DNA of 64,000 nt from Sinotaia quadrata (Eukaryota > Mollusca > Gastropoda > Architaenioglossa > Viviparidae), in the NCBI GenBank assembly GCA_028829895.1, contig CM054181.1:65463259-65527258 (forward strand), in the 5' to 3' direction. Made by a program: the position numbers and the translations under genes. This document shows, piece after piece, positions 36,768 through 49,736 of this stretch. The notes beneath the pieces are model-generated. The model was not told the DNA's origin and ran no database searches. It saw only the letters and a program-made list of their open reading frames with translations. Numbering within the stretch: the stretch's first letter is position 1; every line of letters begins with the position of its first letter.

Positions 36768-37313
36768 AAGAAACATTACCACACACAACAACAAATCTTT
36801 TAAGGAAACATTACCACACACAACAACAAATCTTTTAAGGAAACATTACCACACGCAACAACAAGTCTTTTAAGGAAACATTACCACACACAACAACAAA
36901 TCTTTTAAGGAAACATTACCACACGCAACAAGTCTTTTAAGGAAACATTACCACACACAACAACAAATCTTTTAAGGAAACATTACCACACGCAACAACA
37001 AGTCTTTTAAGGAAACATTACCACACGCAACAACAAGTCTTTTAAGGAAACATTACCACACGCAACAACAAGTCTTTTAAGGAAACATTACCACACACAA
37101 CAACAAATCTTTGAAGGAAACAATACCACACACAACAACAAATCTTTGAAGGAAACATTACCACACACAACAACAAATCTTTGAAGGAAACATTACCCAC
37201 ACAACAACAACAAATCTTTGAAGGAAACATTACCACACACAACAACAACATATCTTTGAAGGAAACAATACCACACACAACAACAACCACAGATCTTTGA
37301 AGGAAACATTACA
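36768..37313. repeat. 35-bp minisatellite
   Basis: About fifteen units contain ggaaacattaccacacacaa and caacaaatctttt; later units change ttttaagg to tttgaagg. Confidence 0.95.
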
Positions 37314-39067
37314 AACTAATAGAACACTTTAACATTTGGAAATTCCCTGGACCTATTGTTACTACGTTCATTAGTTGAAATGAGTCGGATGAAAATGTCG
37401 TCACACATCACGTGGCCTGTTGAGAGAGAATGTGAAAGTTGATATGATACCGGTGAAAATGTCATTATCACAGTTCGCATTATCTGTTAAGAGAACATGT
37501 GCAATTTGAACACACTTGGATTACGACTAACGTTCCCTTTTTTTTTTCCTGTGTGCGCGAAACTGCTGGTTGTGTTGAGCTGCTCCCAAAATTTGTGCGC
37601 GGAATTTTGAAACTGCTGCGCGGCTGCGCACCTTAAGAATACGACCCTTAATGCGAAACAAAGAATTGCAAATATGATTTAACTCGTACGAAACTTGACT
37701 GGCAACTAATACATTAATATTAATGACAGAGACATGACAAACATTGTTTCCTATGTGAATTCAAAATTATTTCCTAGTTTGTGGTTCATATACATTTATG
37801 ACCCCTGAACCAAGAAGTCAATTAATTTTCAGATTAATTGCACTTGTAATTTAGCTGAATTGACATCATCAGTTCAGAACTAACTTCGATAAATTTGTTT
37901 TTGTATTTTTAATACAAGAAAACAAACACCACTTTACATAGTGTTTCAGTTTGTTTTTGCTGTTGTCTATGAATTGATGTTGTCAATGAATTGATTGTTA
38001 TCATTCCATTCATTTGTGTTATTTTTAACGTCACGACTTAACAAACAGTCTTGTAAGAAAATGCAATTTAGGAAAACAGAAAGACCCATCCTTTCCAGCA
38101 AAACCTGAAGTGGACTCCGGGCTAATTTCAAATGTGTCAGCCATCCGCCAGCATCCCTTCTTTGCACAGGGAAGGTGGGAGACTCGTGCTGGGCGCGTGC
38201 AGCTCGGTAAAGTTAGCGGAACGTGCTATGGTGGTTCGATTCCAGGCTGGCTCTTGCGCCCAACGTGAACCGTATCGCCAGCCAAGCAGCGACAACCCGC
38301 AGTCGGCGAGAGACGCTGTAGACGTTGATTGCGTGAAATTATCTCTTGCTTCAATCTGCCTTTAACCCCTGTTCACTCACGTATCGGGTTCTAATCGATT
38401 CCGCTGAATTAGGTTTGATCAAGATTACCAGATTGAAAGTCAGGTACGGCTGTTATTAAAGTACTGTTTTTCTTTAAAATGGGTGTGAGTGTGGCGGGGG
38501 ACATTTCTGCTGAAGGGGATGCTGACAACTACGACTATAATCTTTTTAAATCTCCCAGTCTTTTCTCATTGCGTCTTTCTCCAAGACCGACTGTCCTTAA
38601 TGAAGAAATGCGTTATTGTTCGCATCTTCTGTTCACTTCCACTTATGGTGTACACTGTACAGCGTTGTTAGGCCTTCTCTTCAATATGTATCGGGAGACA
38701 AAACTTGTGGAAAGGTTATGTGATATCTTTACAAATCAGCGTCTTATTATCTCTGTTATATATTTTTTCATAATTTTTATTAAATAATGTTATTCAACGG
38801 TAAAAGTTTACTCTTTCTCTCTCTCACACACTCACTGAAAAAATTCAAGTTTGTATTTGTACTAACAGAAAATTAATTACATTTAAAAATAAGTTGTTCC
38901 ACATTTTCTGTGACGGTTGATTACAAATCTCTCTTTCTGATTACGAGTCTGTATCCTACCATTCTATCTGTTTATTAATCTGCCTGTTTGTCTATCTATA
39001 TATCTGACTATAGGCTTGCCTGCCTGTCTGGGTATATCCACGACCTAACTCGTAGATTATCGGCCAC
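37314..39067. other. No gene seen apart from a SINE-like segment
   Basis: Mostly AT-rich single-copy DNA. A plus-strand frame of 102 codons at 38479-38787 starts MGVSVAGDISAEGDADNYDY; it is not recognised and its second half is hydrophobic low-complexity. Confidence 0.4.
38180..38260 (+). mobile_element. Possible degenerate tRNA-derived SINE head
   Basis: The B-box-like ggttcgattcc (about 38229-38239) is preceded by an A-box-like gcagctcggtaaagttagcg. The region is locally GC-rich. No tRNA fold was confirmed and the element boundaries are unclear. Confidence 0.35.
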
Positions 39068-39128
39068 GAGTTATACCCCCGCCCCCCCCCCCCCCAAACA
39101 CAAACACACACATATACATACACGCGCG

Positions 39129-39165
<37 letters not shown>
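39068..39165. repeat. C-run and (CA)n microsatellite
   Basis: A ccccgcccccccccc run followed by interrupted CA repeats. Confidence 0.92.
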
Positions 39166-39169
<4 letters not shown>

Positions 39170-39419
39170 CTACCTCTGTCGTAGATATTTTACATTCTCT
39201 TATTTCGATTGCTAGTTAGCGTAAACGACATTAATGGCTTTCGTGTGCTTTACTGTCTGGACTTTTTTAAAAATACAAACGTAGCAAAGATTGCAAAATA
39301 ATGCATGCCAGTCTTGTGCGAAATTTGTGTCAAATGCCATCACGGGCGCAGCGTGATTCTTGCGTGTTGTGCTTAACTGTCTCTCCTTGGGAAATACTCT
39401 CCGTATTTATCATGACACG

Positions 39420-40195
39420 TGTCCGGTGACTGTACAGAAGTGTGTCTGATGACTGTACAGAAGTGTGTCTGGTGGCCTTATGAATACCTTGTGATTTGTG
39501 TACGAATGCAGGGCAAAAGTGACTTCTGTACAAGTGCTTGGTGACTTGTGTAGGAGTGGTTGAAAGTAGAGTGTCTGTCTGTGCAGAAATATCCAGTGAC
39601 CTTACGAATGCAGGGCGAAAGTGACTTCTGTACAAGTGCTTGGTGACTTGTGTAGGAGTGGTTGAAAGTAGAGTGTCTGTCTGTGCAGAAATATCCAGTG
39701 ACCTTACGAATGCAGGGCGAAAGTGACTTCTGTACAAGTGCTTGGTGACTTGTGTAGTAGTGGTTGAAAGGATAGGAGTGCAGAAATATCTGGTGACCTT
39801 ACGAATGCAGGGCGAAAGTGTGTCGAGTGACTTCTGTACAAGAGCTTGGTGACTTGTGGAGGAGTGGTTGAAAGTAAAGGAGTGTCTGTCTGTGCAGAAA
39901 TATCTGGTGACCTTACGAATGCAGGGCGAAAGTGTGTCGAGTGACTTCTGTACAAGAGCTTGGTGACTTGTGGAGGAGTGGTTGGTGAAAGTGTAGGAGT
40001 GCCTGGTGACTGCGCAAGAGTGCCTGTTGATTGCATAGAAGTACATAGTGCTCGCGTGCAAGTGTTTGATAACTATGTAGGAGTGCCTAATGACTGTGTA
40101 ATGGTGCCTGGTGATTGTGTACGTGTGTCTGGTGATTGCTTACGAGTAGCCGGTGATTGTGTACGAGTGGTTGGTCACTGTGTATTTTATCAGAT
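39420..40195. repeat. Higher-order repeat of about 102-115 bp built on about 21-bp submotifs
   Basis: Successive copies of gtgtaggagtggttgaaagt lie 102 bp apart, then about 105-115 bp. The 3' part (about 40000-40190) is a plain array of roughly 21-bp units such as gtgcctggtgattgtgtac. Long open frames on both strands (up to 243 codons) follow from the repeat. Confidence 0.9.
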
Positions 40196-40837
40196 GTGTT
40201 TAATCCTCCACATTCTGGCCACCTAATTCTCAGATTACAACGATATGGAACTTCTTGAAGCAGGTATGCTACAGTTTCTTCTGGACCACTTTTATCTGTT
40301 TCCGCCCCCACCACCCAGAAGGAATTGCAAACGTAGCATACCTATGGGGTAAAACTACCAACAACAACAACACAACAACAATAAATACAAGAAACAGATA
40401 AAACTACAACCAAATCAGTGTAGAGCTACAAGCAACTGTAAATGGTACTTTTGTTAGGAGTACCACAACCCTGGCGTGTGTACCTGCTAGATGTAAATTT
40501 GGTGTGGTATTAGTTTTGGCTTTGTGACTCCTCCTCCCTCTACCCTCCCAGATCTACGAAAGCAGTCACGCACTCCTATGGAAGCGCGGCCTTTACTCTA
40601 TCCGACTACCGGCTCTCCAATCTTATCTAATCATTCTCATCTTAAAATTCTTCTAACAGGGCATGTGTCGCGCCCGGCAGCGAAATCTGTTCTCGCCGAA
40701 AGCGACTAACATTTTAATTTCAGTCAATTATGAAAGAAATACTCTGCCACACCCAGCTGAAGGGTTGGACTAATTTCGCGGGCATGTGGTGCTAACGTTT
40801 TCGTTAGCAAGGGTTTGGATAAGAATAAATATAGGTC
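40196..40837. other. No gene seen
   Basis: Single-copy; a short (CAA)n-like stretch near 40353-40385. Confidence 0.5.
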
Positions 40838-41090
40838 TGCTATAATATCTACACGTTAGGTCTGTTATAATATATACACAACAGGCCTGTTATAATATCT
40901 ACAAAATAGGCGTATTGTAATATCTACACAATAGACCTGTTATAATATCAATACAGTAGACCTGTTATAATAACTACAATGTAGACCTATTGTAATAACT
41001 ACAAAATAGATCTGCTATAATATCTACACAGTAGGCCTGTAATAATATATACACAATAAGCCTGTTAAAATATTTACACAAATATTGTTG
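40838..41090. repeat. 27-bp degenerate repeat
   Basis: About nine copies contain cctgttataatatctacaca and atagg. Confidence 0.85.
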
Positions 41091-42429
41091 AATGGAATTT
41101 TTTTGGTGTTACCCAGGAGTGGCCTAGTCGTCGGATGTGAACACGCAGAGAAACGCTTTTTTTTTTTTTTTTTATCACATCCATCAAACTAGGCTAAGGC
41201 CTGATCCTACCACTGTGGCTAGAGCGCGTATATCTAGCTACACCCTCAACAGGGGTTACAAAAGAAGGAAATGTATTTCTGATGACCGTTTCGTTTCGGG
41301 TGCTTGCTGACTCCGCTGACGAAGCACAAGACCCTACGGAGGGATAAAAGTTCTGAAGTGAGAAAAATCTGTTAGAGCATGAGACTGAGAGTGTGAGGGA
41401 TTTTTTTCTCTCTTCTTGTTAAGTGCAAGTTTTCCGATCCCCGGCTAATAGACGGCCACCCCTTTCTGATTTTCGGCAGCAAGCGGGGTCTTCTGGGTGC
41501 AATCCTGTAGCACAGAAGGGGATCGTTTTATCCTCATCCGACGTAGGAGGCACTTAAGTCCACAGCTAAGTAAGCGGTTAAAGTTACTCGTGTCTCGCTT
41601 AGAGCACTGTCTTCGACGCCAGCACTCCAGTCTACCGTTACGAAGTACAGCCTCGGTATTCAGGATTATTTTCAAGTACATTTTAGCGATTGGGCATTTT
41701 CATTTCGAATACAAAGAGTCTGCTACACGCTTATAGTCTGTACTGTAAAGGCAGATATCTGACGACAGCTGTGTCAGCCTCGGAGTTTGTGGCAGCCATG
41801 TTTGACAAACCATTATCAATAAGGAGCGACCACTCTTGCAAACCCGTCAAGAAATTTAACGATAGTTGAAATTTGCTCACCTTTAACGGGAGAAAACAAA
41901 ATTAAGATAGCATTTAAAATTTCGTTTTTACCGAATATATGCATTTAAATTGTCAGCAATCATTATTATAATTTTCTTTTTTCCTGAAGTGTTATTGTTT
42001 CAGTTAAGCGCGATGGTACCTTAAGGCTTGAACATCCTTTTAAGCAGAAGGCTATTGTCTTGCATGCCTGTACTCCCTATCGACGGTTCCTCCATCCCAC
42101 ATTTAATTCCAGCCCCACGTTTTTTCTGTCTTAAAAAATTCTATTTTAACGGCCCGAAAACACTTGTCAGTTTGAAAGTGTCTGCTATTTTCGTTCCGCA
42201 TGAACTTGCTAGGCCGATCTGCTTCAGTTATTTAAGTTCAAAAGAATGGAGCACTTTGGAGAATAATGCCTGCTAGTAACCTTCCGGGTCAAGGAGGAAA
42301 AAACTGTACTTAGGCTCACTTTTTTTTTGCAAGCTGTATTGTCAAGTACTGAAAATGTATGAACTACAACAATTATTAATCATATAAATCAACGCACTTT
42401 TTTCTTTTCTTTTCTTCATAGACGCTCCT
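41091..42429. other. No gene seen
   Basis: Single-copy, moderately CpG-containing sequence with a T-run at about 41157-41174. An 82-codon frame at 42028-42276 is unrecognised. Confidence 0.45.
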
Positions 42430-42710
42430 TATATGTGCGTGTAATAATATGTAAATTCTGTGTCCTAATTTATCCACCATCTTATATAGTTATGTCATAA
42501 ATGATTATTCAAGATGTTTATCTATCTCTGTGCGTATTATGTAATGTCTCCATCTTAATAAATAGTTCTGTATCACGTTTAATTATTCAAGATGTGTAGC
42601 GTATTATGTAATGTGTCCACCTTTATAAATAGTATTGTCACGCTTGATTATTCAAGACATGTTATCGTTGTCTACTCTTGATGTAGATATGAGATAATGT
42701 AAAATACAGT
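42430..42710. repeat. Degenerate repeat of about 75-80 bp
   Basis: Three copies share attattcaagatgt, gcgtattatgtaatgt and taaatagt. Confidence 0.7.
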
Positions 42711-44070
42711 ATTTCTATATAGATTCTTTAAAGAAATTGACAAGGGCGCCCAATTGTACTCTGAACTTGAAATTTTGCCTCTCCTACTCTAACGTTTTCC
42801 CATCTGCCAAAAAAAAAAGGCTTAGCACACTGGCATCTCCTATCTTTTGGACAGAGGTGGACATTATTTCAGAAATCTATCGTCTAGATTTGTACAAATA
42901 TAAGTGCAAAGTGGTTTTCAGTCAGATTAATTTTCCTTGTCCTCAGAAAAGATAACTCCCATCTAGACTTCCAATGCGACTTACCAAACATTACCAAATA
43001 AAAGGATTAAACAAACAAACAACCAACCCCCCACATGCCCCAGAAATTTTAATCGATATCTTCATGGTTTAATCACCAAAAATATACATAGTGGTTTAAA
43101 AACCACACTAAACTTATAGGACAACATCGATCTTTTTTGAGTTGATTTTTGATTTCTCGTGAAATCTCGGCTTCGAATTTGAGTCGTATTTTATTAGTCG
43201 CGCGCGTGCACGTTTCTGTCTGTGTGTATGTGTATGCGCATGTGTGTCTGTGTGTCTCTGTGTGTGTGTGTTTAAAAAATCAGTTTTCGTGTAGGCCCCT
43301 CCAATGTTAATTGGTTACAGCAGTGTGATATTTTCCTATCATGTATTAATAATTAAAGCAAAACTAGCAGCTCTCTTGTTTGTGTCATTGGTCTGGCTGT
43401 ACCGTTGCAAATTCATTTGTATATGGTTCTCTTTCGTGCCCACAGGTGTTTTTCTTGTACTCTTCGTATATTCATTTTTCTTTATATTTCTCTTCTCTGA
43501 AAAAGTTATTTCTCGTGATTGTAATTTTGCATGAATTCATTTTTTATATTGCTTTTATCTTTCCCATGTGTTTAAGTAGTTTGTATAAATATCTTAATTT
43601 TGGGGGTAATGATTATAAAATGTTTAAGACTTGTATAAGATTAAAGACTTTATCTGCTCTCTACTACTATTACTATTATGACCATCACCATTACTACCAC
43701 TATTGATTTAGCTGGGGTACGTGTTTCAGTTATAAAAAAAACACAGACACAGGAAGTGAACTTTCCTCCTGACCCAATGCACACAAGTTTCGCGCACCAA
43801 CTTACGTAATAAAAATCCAGGTGTCAGTGTTAAATTTAGAACCTGTGAACTCACCTATGAACCCAGGTCCTAGTGACGATCCGTTTGATTGACTGACAAC
43901 AAGCGCACGCTCATGTTCACTAAGCCGATTTATCTTGATAAAGATAAGGTTGGCCCTGCTCGCCCTGATGAACCGTGTTATCATTTTGAGTCAGTGATTG
44001 TATACGGACGCCATGCTGAGGCTGTTAAGTGCATGCGCTGAAAAACCCAAACCCCATCTCGCTGTTCTGT
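42711..44070. other. No gene seen; short GT tract
   Basis: Single-copy; GT-rich interval at about 43200-43272 and a (TAC/TAT)n-like end at about 43663-43705. Confidence 0.5.
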
Positions 44071-44074
44071 GTGT

Positions 44075-44245
44075 ACATGATTGATACGAGGCCTATATGC
44101 AAATCCCATCCTATGATTGTGTACGAGGCCTATATGCAAATCCCATCCTATGATTGTGTACGAGGTCTATATGCAAATCCCATCCTATGATTGTGTACGA
44201 GGTCTATATGCAAATCCCATCCTGATTGTGTACGAGGCCTATATC
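44075..44245. repeat. 37-bp minisatellite, five copies
   Basis: Units contain gtgtacgaggcctatatgca and aatcccatcctatgatt. Confidence 0.92.
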
Positions 44246-44520
44246 CCAATCCTAACCTCTTTTAACAGTCCTCATATCCCAAATCTTATTTACTGTTTTT
44301 TGTTTAATCATCTAATCTCACCATCTAGTTCACTGTTCAGAGTCCCAAAACTCATCCCATTGATCTTCTATTCATCCTAAATGTCATCTAATGCTTTTCT
44401 CTATTTCCTTAAAATATTATTTCATAGTTCTCGCTAATCATTTCACAGTAAGTATGAATTCCAAGACCGTTCATACTCTAATGTACTCATATACGAGTCC
44501 CAAATCCTATCTCGCAGTTC
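44246..44520. other. No gene seen
   Basis: C/T-rich stretch with loose tcatcta and atccc blocks; probably decayed relatives of the flanking arrays. Confidence 0.5.
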
Positions 44521-44521
44521 T

Positions 44522-44840
44522 CTGTATACAGATTATAAACTAGGCCCACACCCCATCTCAAAGTTCTCAGTAATCATAGTATAAACTAGGCCCACACCCC
44601 ATCTCAAAGTTCTCAGTAATCATAGTATAAACTAGGCCCACACCCCATCTCAAAGTTCTCAGTAATCATAGTATAAACTAGGCCCACACCCCATCTCAAA
44701 GTTCTCAGTAATCATAGTATAAACTAGGCCCACACTCCATCTCAAAGTTCTCAGTAATCATAGTATAAACTAGGCCAACAGTTCTCTGTACACAGATTAT
44801 AAACTAGGCATATACCCCATCTCATGGTTCTCTGTGTACA
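44522..44840. repeat. 46-bp minisatellite
   Basis: About six units contain ataaactaggcccacacccc and atctcaaagttctcagtaat. Confidence 0.93.
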
Positions 44841-45136
44841 TATTATAAACTAGATCTACATCCCACCTCATAGTTCTCTATAATCATATCCTTGATTTCC
44901 AAATCCCTCCTTTAATTCTTTGCACACGCGTGAACAAGTACCATCTCATATAAATTCTAAAACTCACCTCACAATTCTCTGTATAAATCTTATACCCCAT
45001 TCGTAGTTGTCTTTATACATCCTAAATCTCGCCACACATACCCCTCTCCTCCCCCCCACCCCCCGCGACATGCGTACCTATACATATGCAGACATGCACT
45101 TGTTCCACAATCATTATCTATTAAGTTTATCCTATG

Positions 45137-45330
45137 TAATACTACAGCATTCCAATTGACGTCATGCTACTTCGTTAAAATCTGTCATGCTACAACAGTC
45201 ATTACAGAATGAAGCTAAGCAGTTCAATTGACGTCATGCTACATCATTAAAATCTACTGTGCTACAACAGATAGTACAGAGTCAAGCTAAACAGTTCAAC
45301 TTCATTAAAATCTGTCATGCTGTAGCAGTC
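45137..45330. repeat. Tandem repeat of about 72 bp with full CREs
   Basis: Two full copies and a partial one share caattgacgtcatgctac and taaaatctgtcatgctacaa. TGACGTCA is at 45157-45164 and 45229-45236. Confidence 0.8.
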
Positions 45331-45826
45331 AAACTACGATAATTTTACACTCCCTCTCCTTCATTATAAGAAAAAGAAAAAAAAAGTATGCCAAATTAAA
45401 GCTGCCTATCTCTGAACCTTCGCAGACTTGGGTCAACTTCAAACTTTTTTTCTTCCTCTTTTAATTCATACTTCAAATGTGTGTGGCACAATATATAACA
45501 ATATACATATAGTATATATGTAGGTAAAGAAAATACCTGGTTCGGCAATACTCTGCTTTTAAAAAAAAATATTTTAAAGGGAGACGTGACTTCTGATTTG
45601 CTTAAAACGTTAATATTATAAACTGCTGTCGACTAGCTAATTGTGTTGCCGATTATTTTAAAGACACTCTTTCCACTGAATGAACATGTTACCATAGCAG
45701 GTGAAATGACCCGTGAGTTTGCTTGAGATAAATATTTATTTGTTCATTTTTGTCACATTGTGTTCAAAATTCTAGATTTCGTTCCCTCTACGCTGAAGTA
45801 TCAAAATGATTCGTTTGAGACAGAAT

Positions 45827-46240
45827 AGGCGATGTTACCGCATTAAATGCATTACGTAACGCGTTACACAATAGAGTTGAGACATAGTGATAAGAGGCGA
45901 TGTTACCGCATTAAATGCATTGCGTAACGCGTTACACACACAATAGAGTTGAGGTAATAGTAATGCGATGTTACCGCATTAAATGCATTACGTAACGCGT
46001 TACACAATAGAGTTGAGGTGATAAGAGGCGATGTTACCGCACTAAATGAATTACATAACGCGTTATACAATAGAGTTGAGGTGATAGTGATAAGAGGCGA
46101 TGTTATCGCATTAAATGCATTAATGTAACGCGTTACATATAGAGTTGAGGAGATAGTGATAAGAGGCGATGTTATTGCATTAAATGCATTATGTAACGCG
46201 TTACACAATAGAGTTGAGGTGATAGTGATAAGAGGCGAGG
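45827..46240. repeat. Palindrome-bearing minisatellite of about 65-72 bp, six copies
   Basis: Each unit has gcattaaatgcatta, then a perfect palindrome centred on AACGCGTT, then agagttgagg and tgataagaggcgatg. Palindromes are at 45856, 45924, 45992, 46055, 46123 and 46192. TTACGTAA overlaps the first. Confidence 0.93.
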
Positions 46241-46245
46241 CAACA

Positions 46246-48400
46246 TCACACATTTTTTCTTCTTTCTGAAATGCATGAGATTTTATAGTTCAATCGAATT
46301 CAATAAAAACATTATATCTTCAGCATTCCAGCCTATTTTATGTTTGAAAAAGATTTCTTTAAAATCCACCATAATCTAAGGCATGGAGCTCTCAATTATC
46401 CATATGTAAACAAGAAGCTAATCTGAGAATATGATTCAAGAGTTGAATATAAATTTTCATGTTAATTCTGAAAACTTTCAAGTGAATTTAAGTGAGTTTT
46501 GGAAGTGTGGCGGAGAAAATTTGCCTATCCCTATTTCTAAATTTAATTGTTATATAAATTGTTAAATGTCAAAGTGGCCCGGCCTTGGGCATTCTTTATG
46601 ATAGTATTTTTTGTAAGTGTCAGATTTGCTGAAAACTGCTGGCGCAATCCAAACAAGTTACAGCGAGATGAGTAATTTTTCTAACAGTTTCACATTTGTT
46701 CATATCAAATTCATCCAATGGGGATGGACCGGAAATTTCTTTGTTAAGTACTCCATTCTAATCACTTTGAATTTGAACATAACTCGAGTGCGATAGTTAA
46801 GGCGATCGTTAACTTATGGTAAGTTAACTAACTGATAAAGAAAGAATAGAATATTTCGTTCTGTTAGATTTTTTTTCTACTCAGACCGGAAGCAGTTCAA
46901 CCGATTTGTCATTAATTTAGCTATTGGTTTGAGAGGGGGGAGGGGGTGGTTCACGAACGAATTATTGCAAAGAGGTGACTCCTATATTCAAACTTTACTT
47001 CGGCTCTGCAAACTGTCCGCAAAATTACGGAGGCGGTCACCACGTGTAGGTTTTATGACTAAACTGGCGACCTTGCCCTAAATACAGCAGCTGACTTGCC
47101 TGAAGTGACCGCCTACGTAGTTTCCCGACCTACATTCCATGAAACACTGGGGAACCCACACAGGCAGTATCTAGGTCAGCTACGCCTTCTTCGCTGACAC
47201 TCTCCCCTTGTGACCTCGAGTACTAAGTACTCCTGACATTCAGCAAGCCTACGTTATTTAAATCCCTGATGAGCAATTCTATCATAATGATGACCTCTGT
47301 GCAAAAGAATTTGGATGACAACGATGTCGATGAGTAAAATGAATCGGCTAGGAATGGCCACCTGTCAGGCGCAAACCCGTAAGCTCGTTCTCTCAAGCGG
47401 GTGCGCGACCGAACTAGATCATCCTCCGAGATTTCTCCGCCATCGCTGTTTGCGCAATGGTGATTAATCGCGTACCAGCTGTACCGTTAGATCAGCGGTA
47501 CTAAGTTTACTATGTTAGGATTGTAATTATACAGTTTTAATTGACTTGATAATTTGACGGCTGTTGTTTTATTATTGTGTCTTCTCTTCGTCTGCTCTAA
47601 ATTAAAATACAATTAACTTCCCCCCCCCCTCCCCTATCGATTGCTAATTTGATCGGCCCCCCTAAAGACGAAGAGGGAGAATTAACTTCGCAGCTAGGCA
47701 TTACGGGCACGTGACGATGGCTTCAAAGCTTAAAATATAAATATATAATTATGTTATACTTTTAGATATATTTATTTCATGCGCACACAATAATAATTTA
47801 AATCAGTGTTTCATCGATCACTATCGTTGGCTTCACTGTCTCAGTCCCGTCCGCTAAGAGCTGAAACCTATGTAAGTATTACTATAGTATGATCGCACAA
47901 TGAAACATCGAACTTTTTATGTACGATCGGCACTCATTTTAGTTCTCCTAATTTTTGTTATTATTTAAATCTCTTATTTTAAAAACTGCTAAATGTAATC
48001 CTAGGCTGTCAATTACCGTTTGGAACAAATTAATTTTGAGATTAACTGATTGATTATTTTGGGTTTGACATCCGATTCTGATATCAAATTTCATGGACTA
48101 GGTGATTAAAGATAATTGTTACTTTAGATTGCTTAATATGTGTACGTAGTGAATGTCTACATGTTTCTATTTCAGTTTATTTTGAAAGAAAAATGTATCA
48201 GTGAGGGTAGATATTATTTGTTTAATTTAATAATTAGTATTGATAAATTAGCAAAATGGGTGATGTTCGCTTGTTGAATGTGCAAAACAGAGCTAAATAA
48301 AGGACCAGTAGGTAATAGAGAAATCAACTTGACAATTATTATCATCTATTTCTTTGATCATACCTCAGACACGTGCACATAAAATAAAAGTTAATATTGC
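46246..48400. other. No gene seen
   Basis: Single-copy sequence, CpG-containing around 46900-47500, with a C-run at about 47620-47632. No coding region recognised. Confidence 0.5.
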
Positions 48401-49619
48401 GTCAGCTTGTGGTGATTGTGTTGGTGAAACTTTTCCCACCAACAATAGGTCAGACATTCTGGTTTAAACCTTCCCATCCTCTCAACAGTTCTCTTCATTG
48501 CCCACATTTTTATTTTTATTATTTTCAAAAGCATAAATAGTTGGGCATGTTGTGTAATGTACAGGTGAAACTGTTGGTGTTAAATGTCATATGTGTAAAG
48601 TTACTTAGAATTTAGCCCACACTGCAGCTTTAACAATACACTAGGGAAGGTGGTATTTATTTAAAGTTGGATCCAAGACTTATTTATCTATTTTATATTT
48701 CACTGAATTAAAATTTAAATCACACACACACACACACACACACTGAATTATGGAATTTTCTTTATAACACAAGAAAATTTTGTGGATTTGGAAAAAAGCA
48801 AATTTAGTTTCTTAATAATTCTTATTTTTAATATATATATATATGGGTACATTTTTAAGAAAGAGAAAAACAATAAAAATATATTTTTAAAGGGGGTTGA
48901 GGCAAAGGAAATAATATATAAATTAAAATGGAAGAAAATATTTTCAAAAATATATTTTGTTTCATTGCACAATCAGTGCAACATGAAATTTCAAAATACT
49001 TTATATTCAGTTTCAAGATGAAAAAAAAAAAGTTAACTGTAAATGTATCAGTTTAGTATCTTTAACCAGGACAGTAAATTCGTTAATAATAATAATAATG
49101 ATGATACAACTTTGTGTTCATGTGGATTTTAAAAAAAAATTACAATAGTTTATACACTAATTTTTGAATCAACAATTGTTTTATACAAATATATATAAAT
49201 AAAAATATAAAAAATAACTTTAAAAAAAATTAAAGTGTATTCAACTATGTACACATATTATTTGGTCCATTTGAACAAAATAAATAGATTTCATCCACAT
49301 ATTTCCTCCCCAATTCCCCATTTTGTAATGTTATTTGGTCAGTTGTGTAGATGGCAAATGTTGCTCCTATTGGGCATCATTTTACAACAAGTTAGAAACA
49401 CTCTCATGAATATTTAAATTTGAATAAGAACTCACAAGAATTACAGAAGGTTGGGTGCTGAGTGAAAAAATGTATTGACCATGTTAGTGTTAGTGTACAG
49501 TCTCTCTGAGTTGAGATTTAATATGATTAATAATTTTTTCAATAAATGTGTATTTTTTATAATGTCTTAAGAATTAAGACAGTATTAATTGATGATAACC
49601 AAACAGTTTTGTCTTGCAG
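48401..49619. other. Start of CpG-poor block; 3' end of intron 3
   Basis: AT-rich, almost CpG-free; (CA)n at 48721-48742, A-runs, no minisatellite. Confidence 0.55.
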
Positions 49620-49736
49620 GTTCATTTAAAATCACAATTCATCTTAAATGGTGTTTGTGTCTTATGGAGAGGGTGGGTCGACTTAGTGCGGTTAGATGGC
49701 ATCGGATGCTTGGAGTTCGATGAAGAACGTGCAGAA
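49620..49736 (+). CDS. CBFB: CBFB coding exon (equivalent of vertebrate exon 4)
   Basis: This exon encodes 39 residues, the core beta-strand region of CBF-beta. It contains LNGVCVLWRGWVDLVRLDG followed by IGCLEFDEERAE, which aligns without gaps to the human exon 4 product. Leu103 and Asn104 by human numbering, hot spots for Runt-domain binding, are both conserved. The acceptor is ttttgtcttgcag and the donor is GAA|gtatgt, both phase 0, so it joins the previous exon in frame after a 19.5 kb intron. It lies in a strikingly CpG-poor block, yet the exon itself keeps several CpGs, as expected if coding constraint protects them. No frameshift or stop is present. Confidence 0.95.

Larger units (their letters stand above)
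30089..49619 (+). other. CBFB: CBFB intron 3 (about 19.5 kb)
   Basis: The interval runs from the gtaagg donor to the tcttgcag acceptor. It is unusually large and mostly minisatellite arrays, each listed separately. No additional in-frame exon was recognised. From about 48.4 kb to the acceptor it becomes AT-rich and CpG-poor. An undetected alternative exon or a nested gene cannot be excluded by reading alone. Confidence 0.9.

Noticed and set aside
39330..40061. Longest open frame in the window, 243 codons on the minus strand
   Set aside because: It runs through the 102-bp higher-order repeat, another frame is also open, and the product is a tandem low-complexity peptide without domains.
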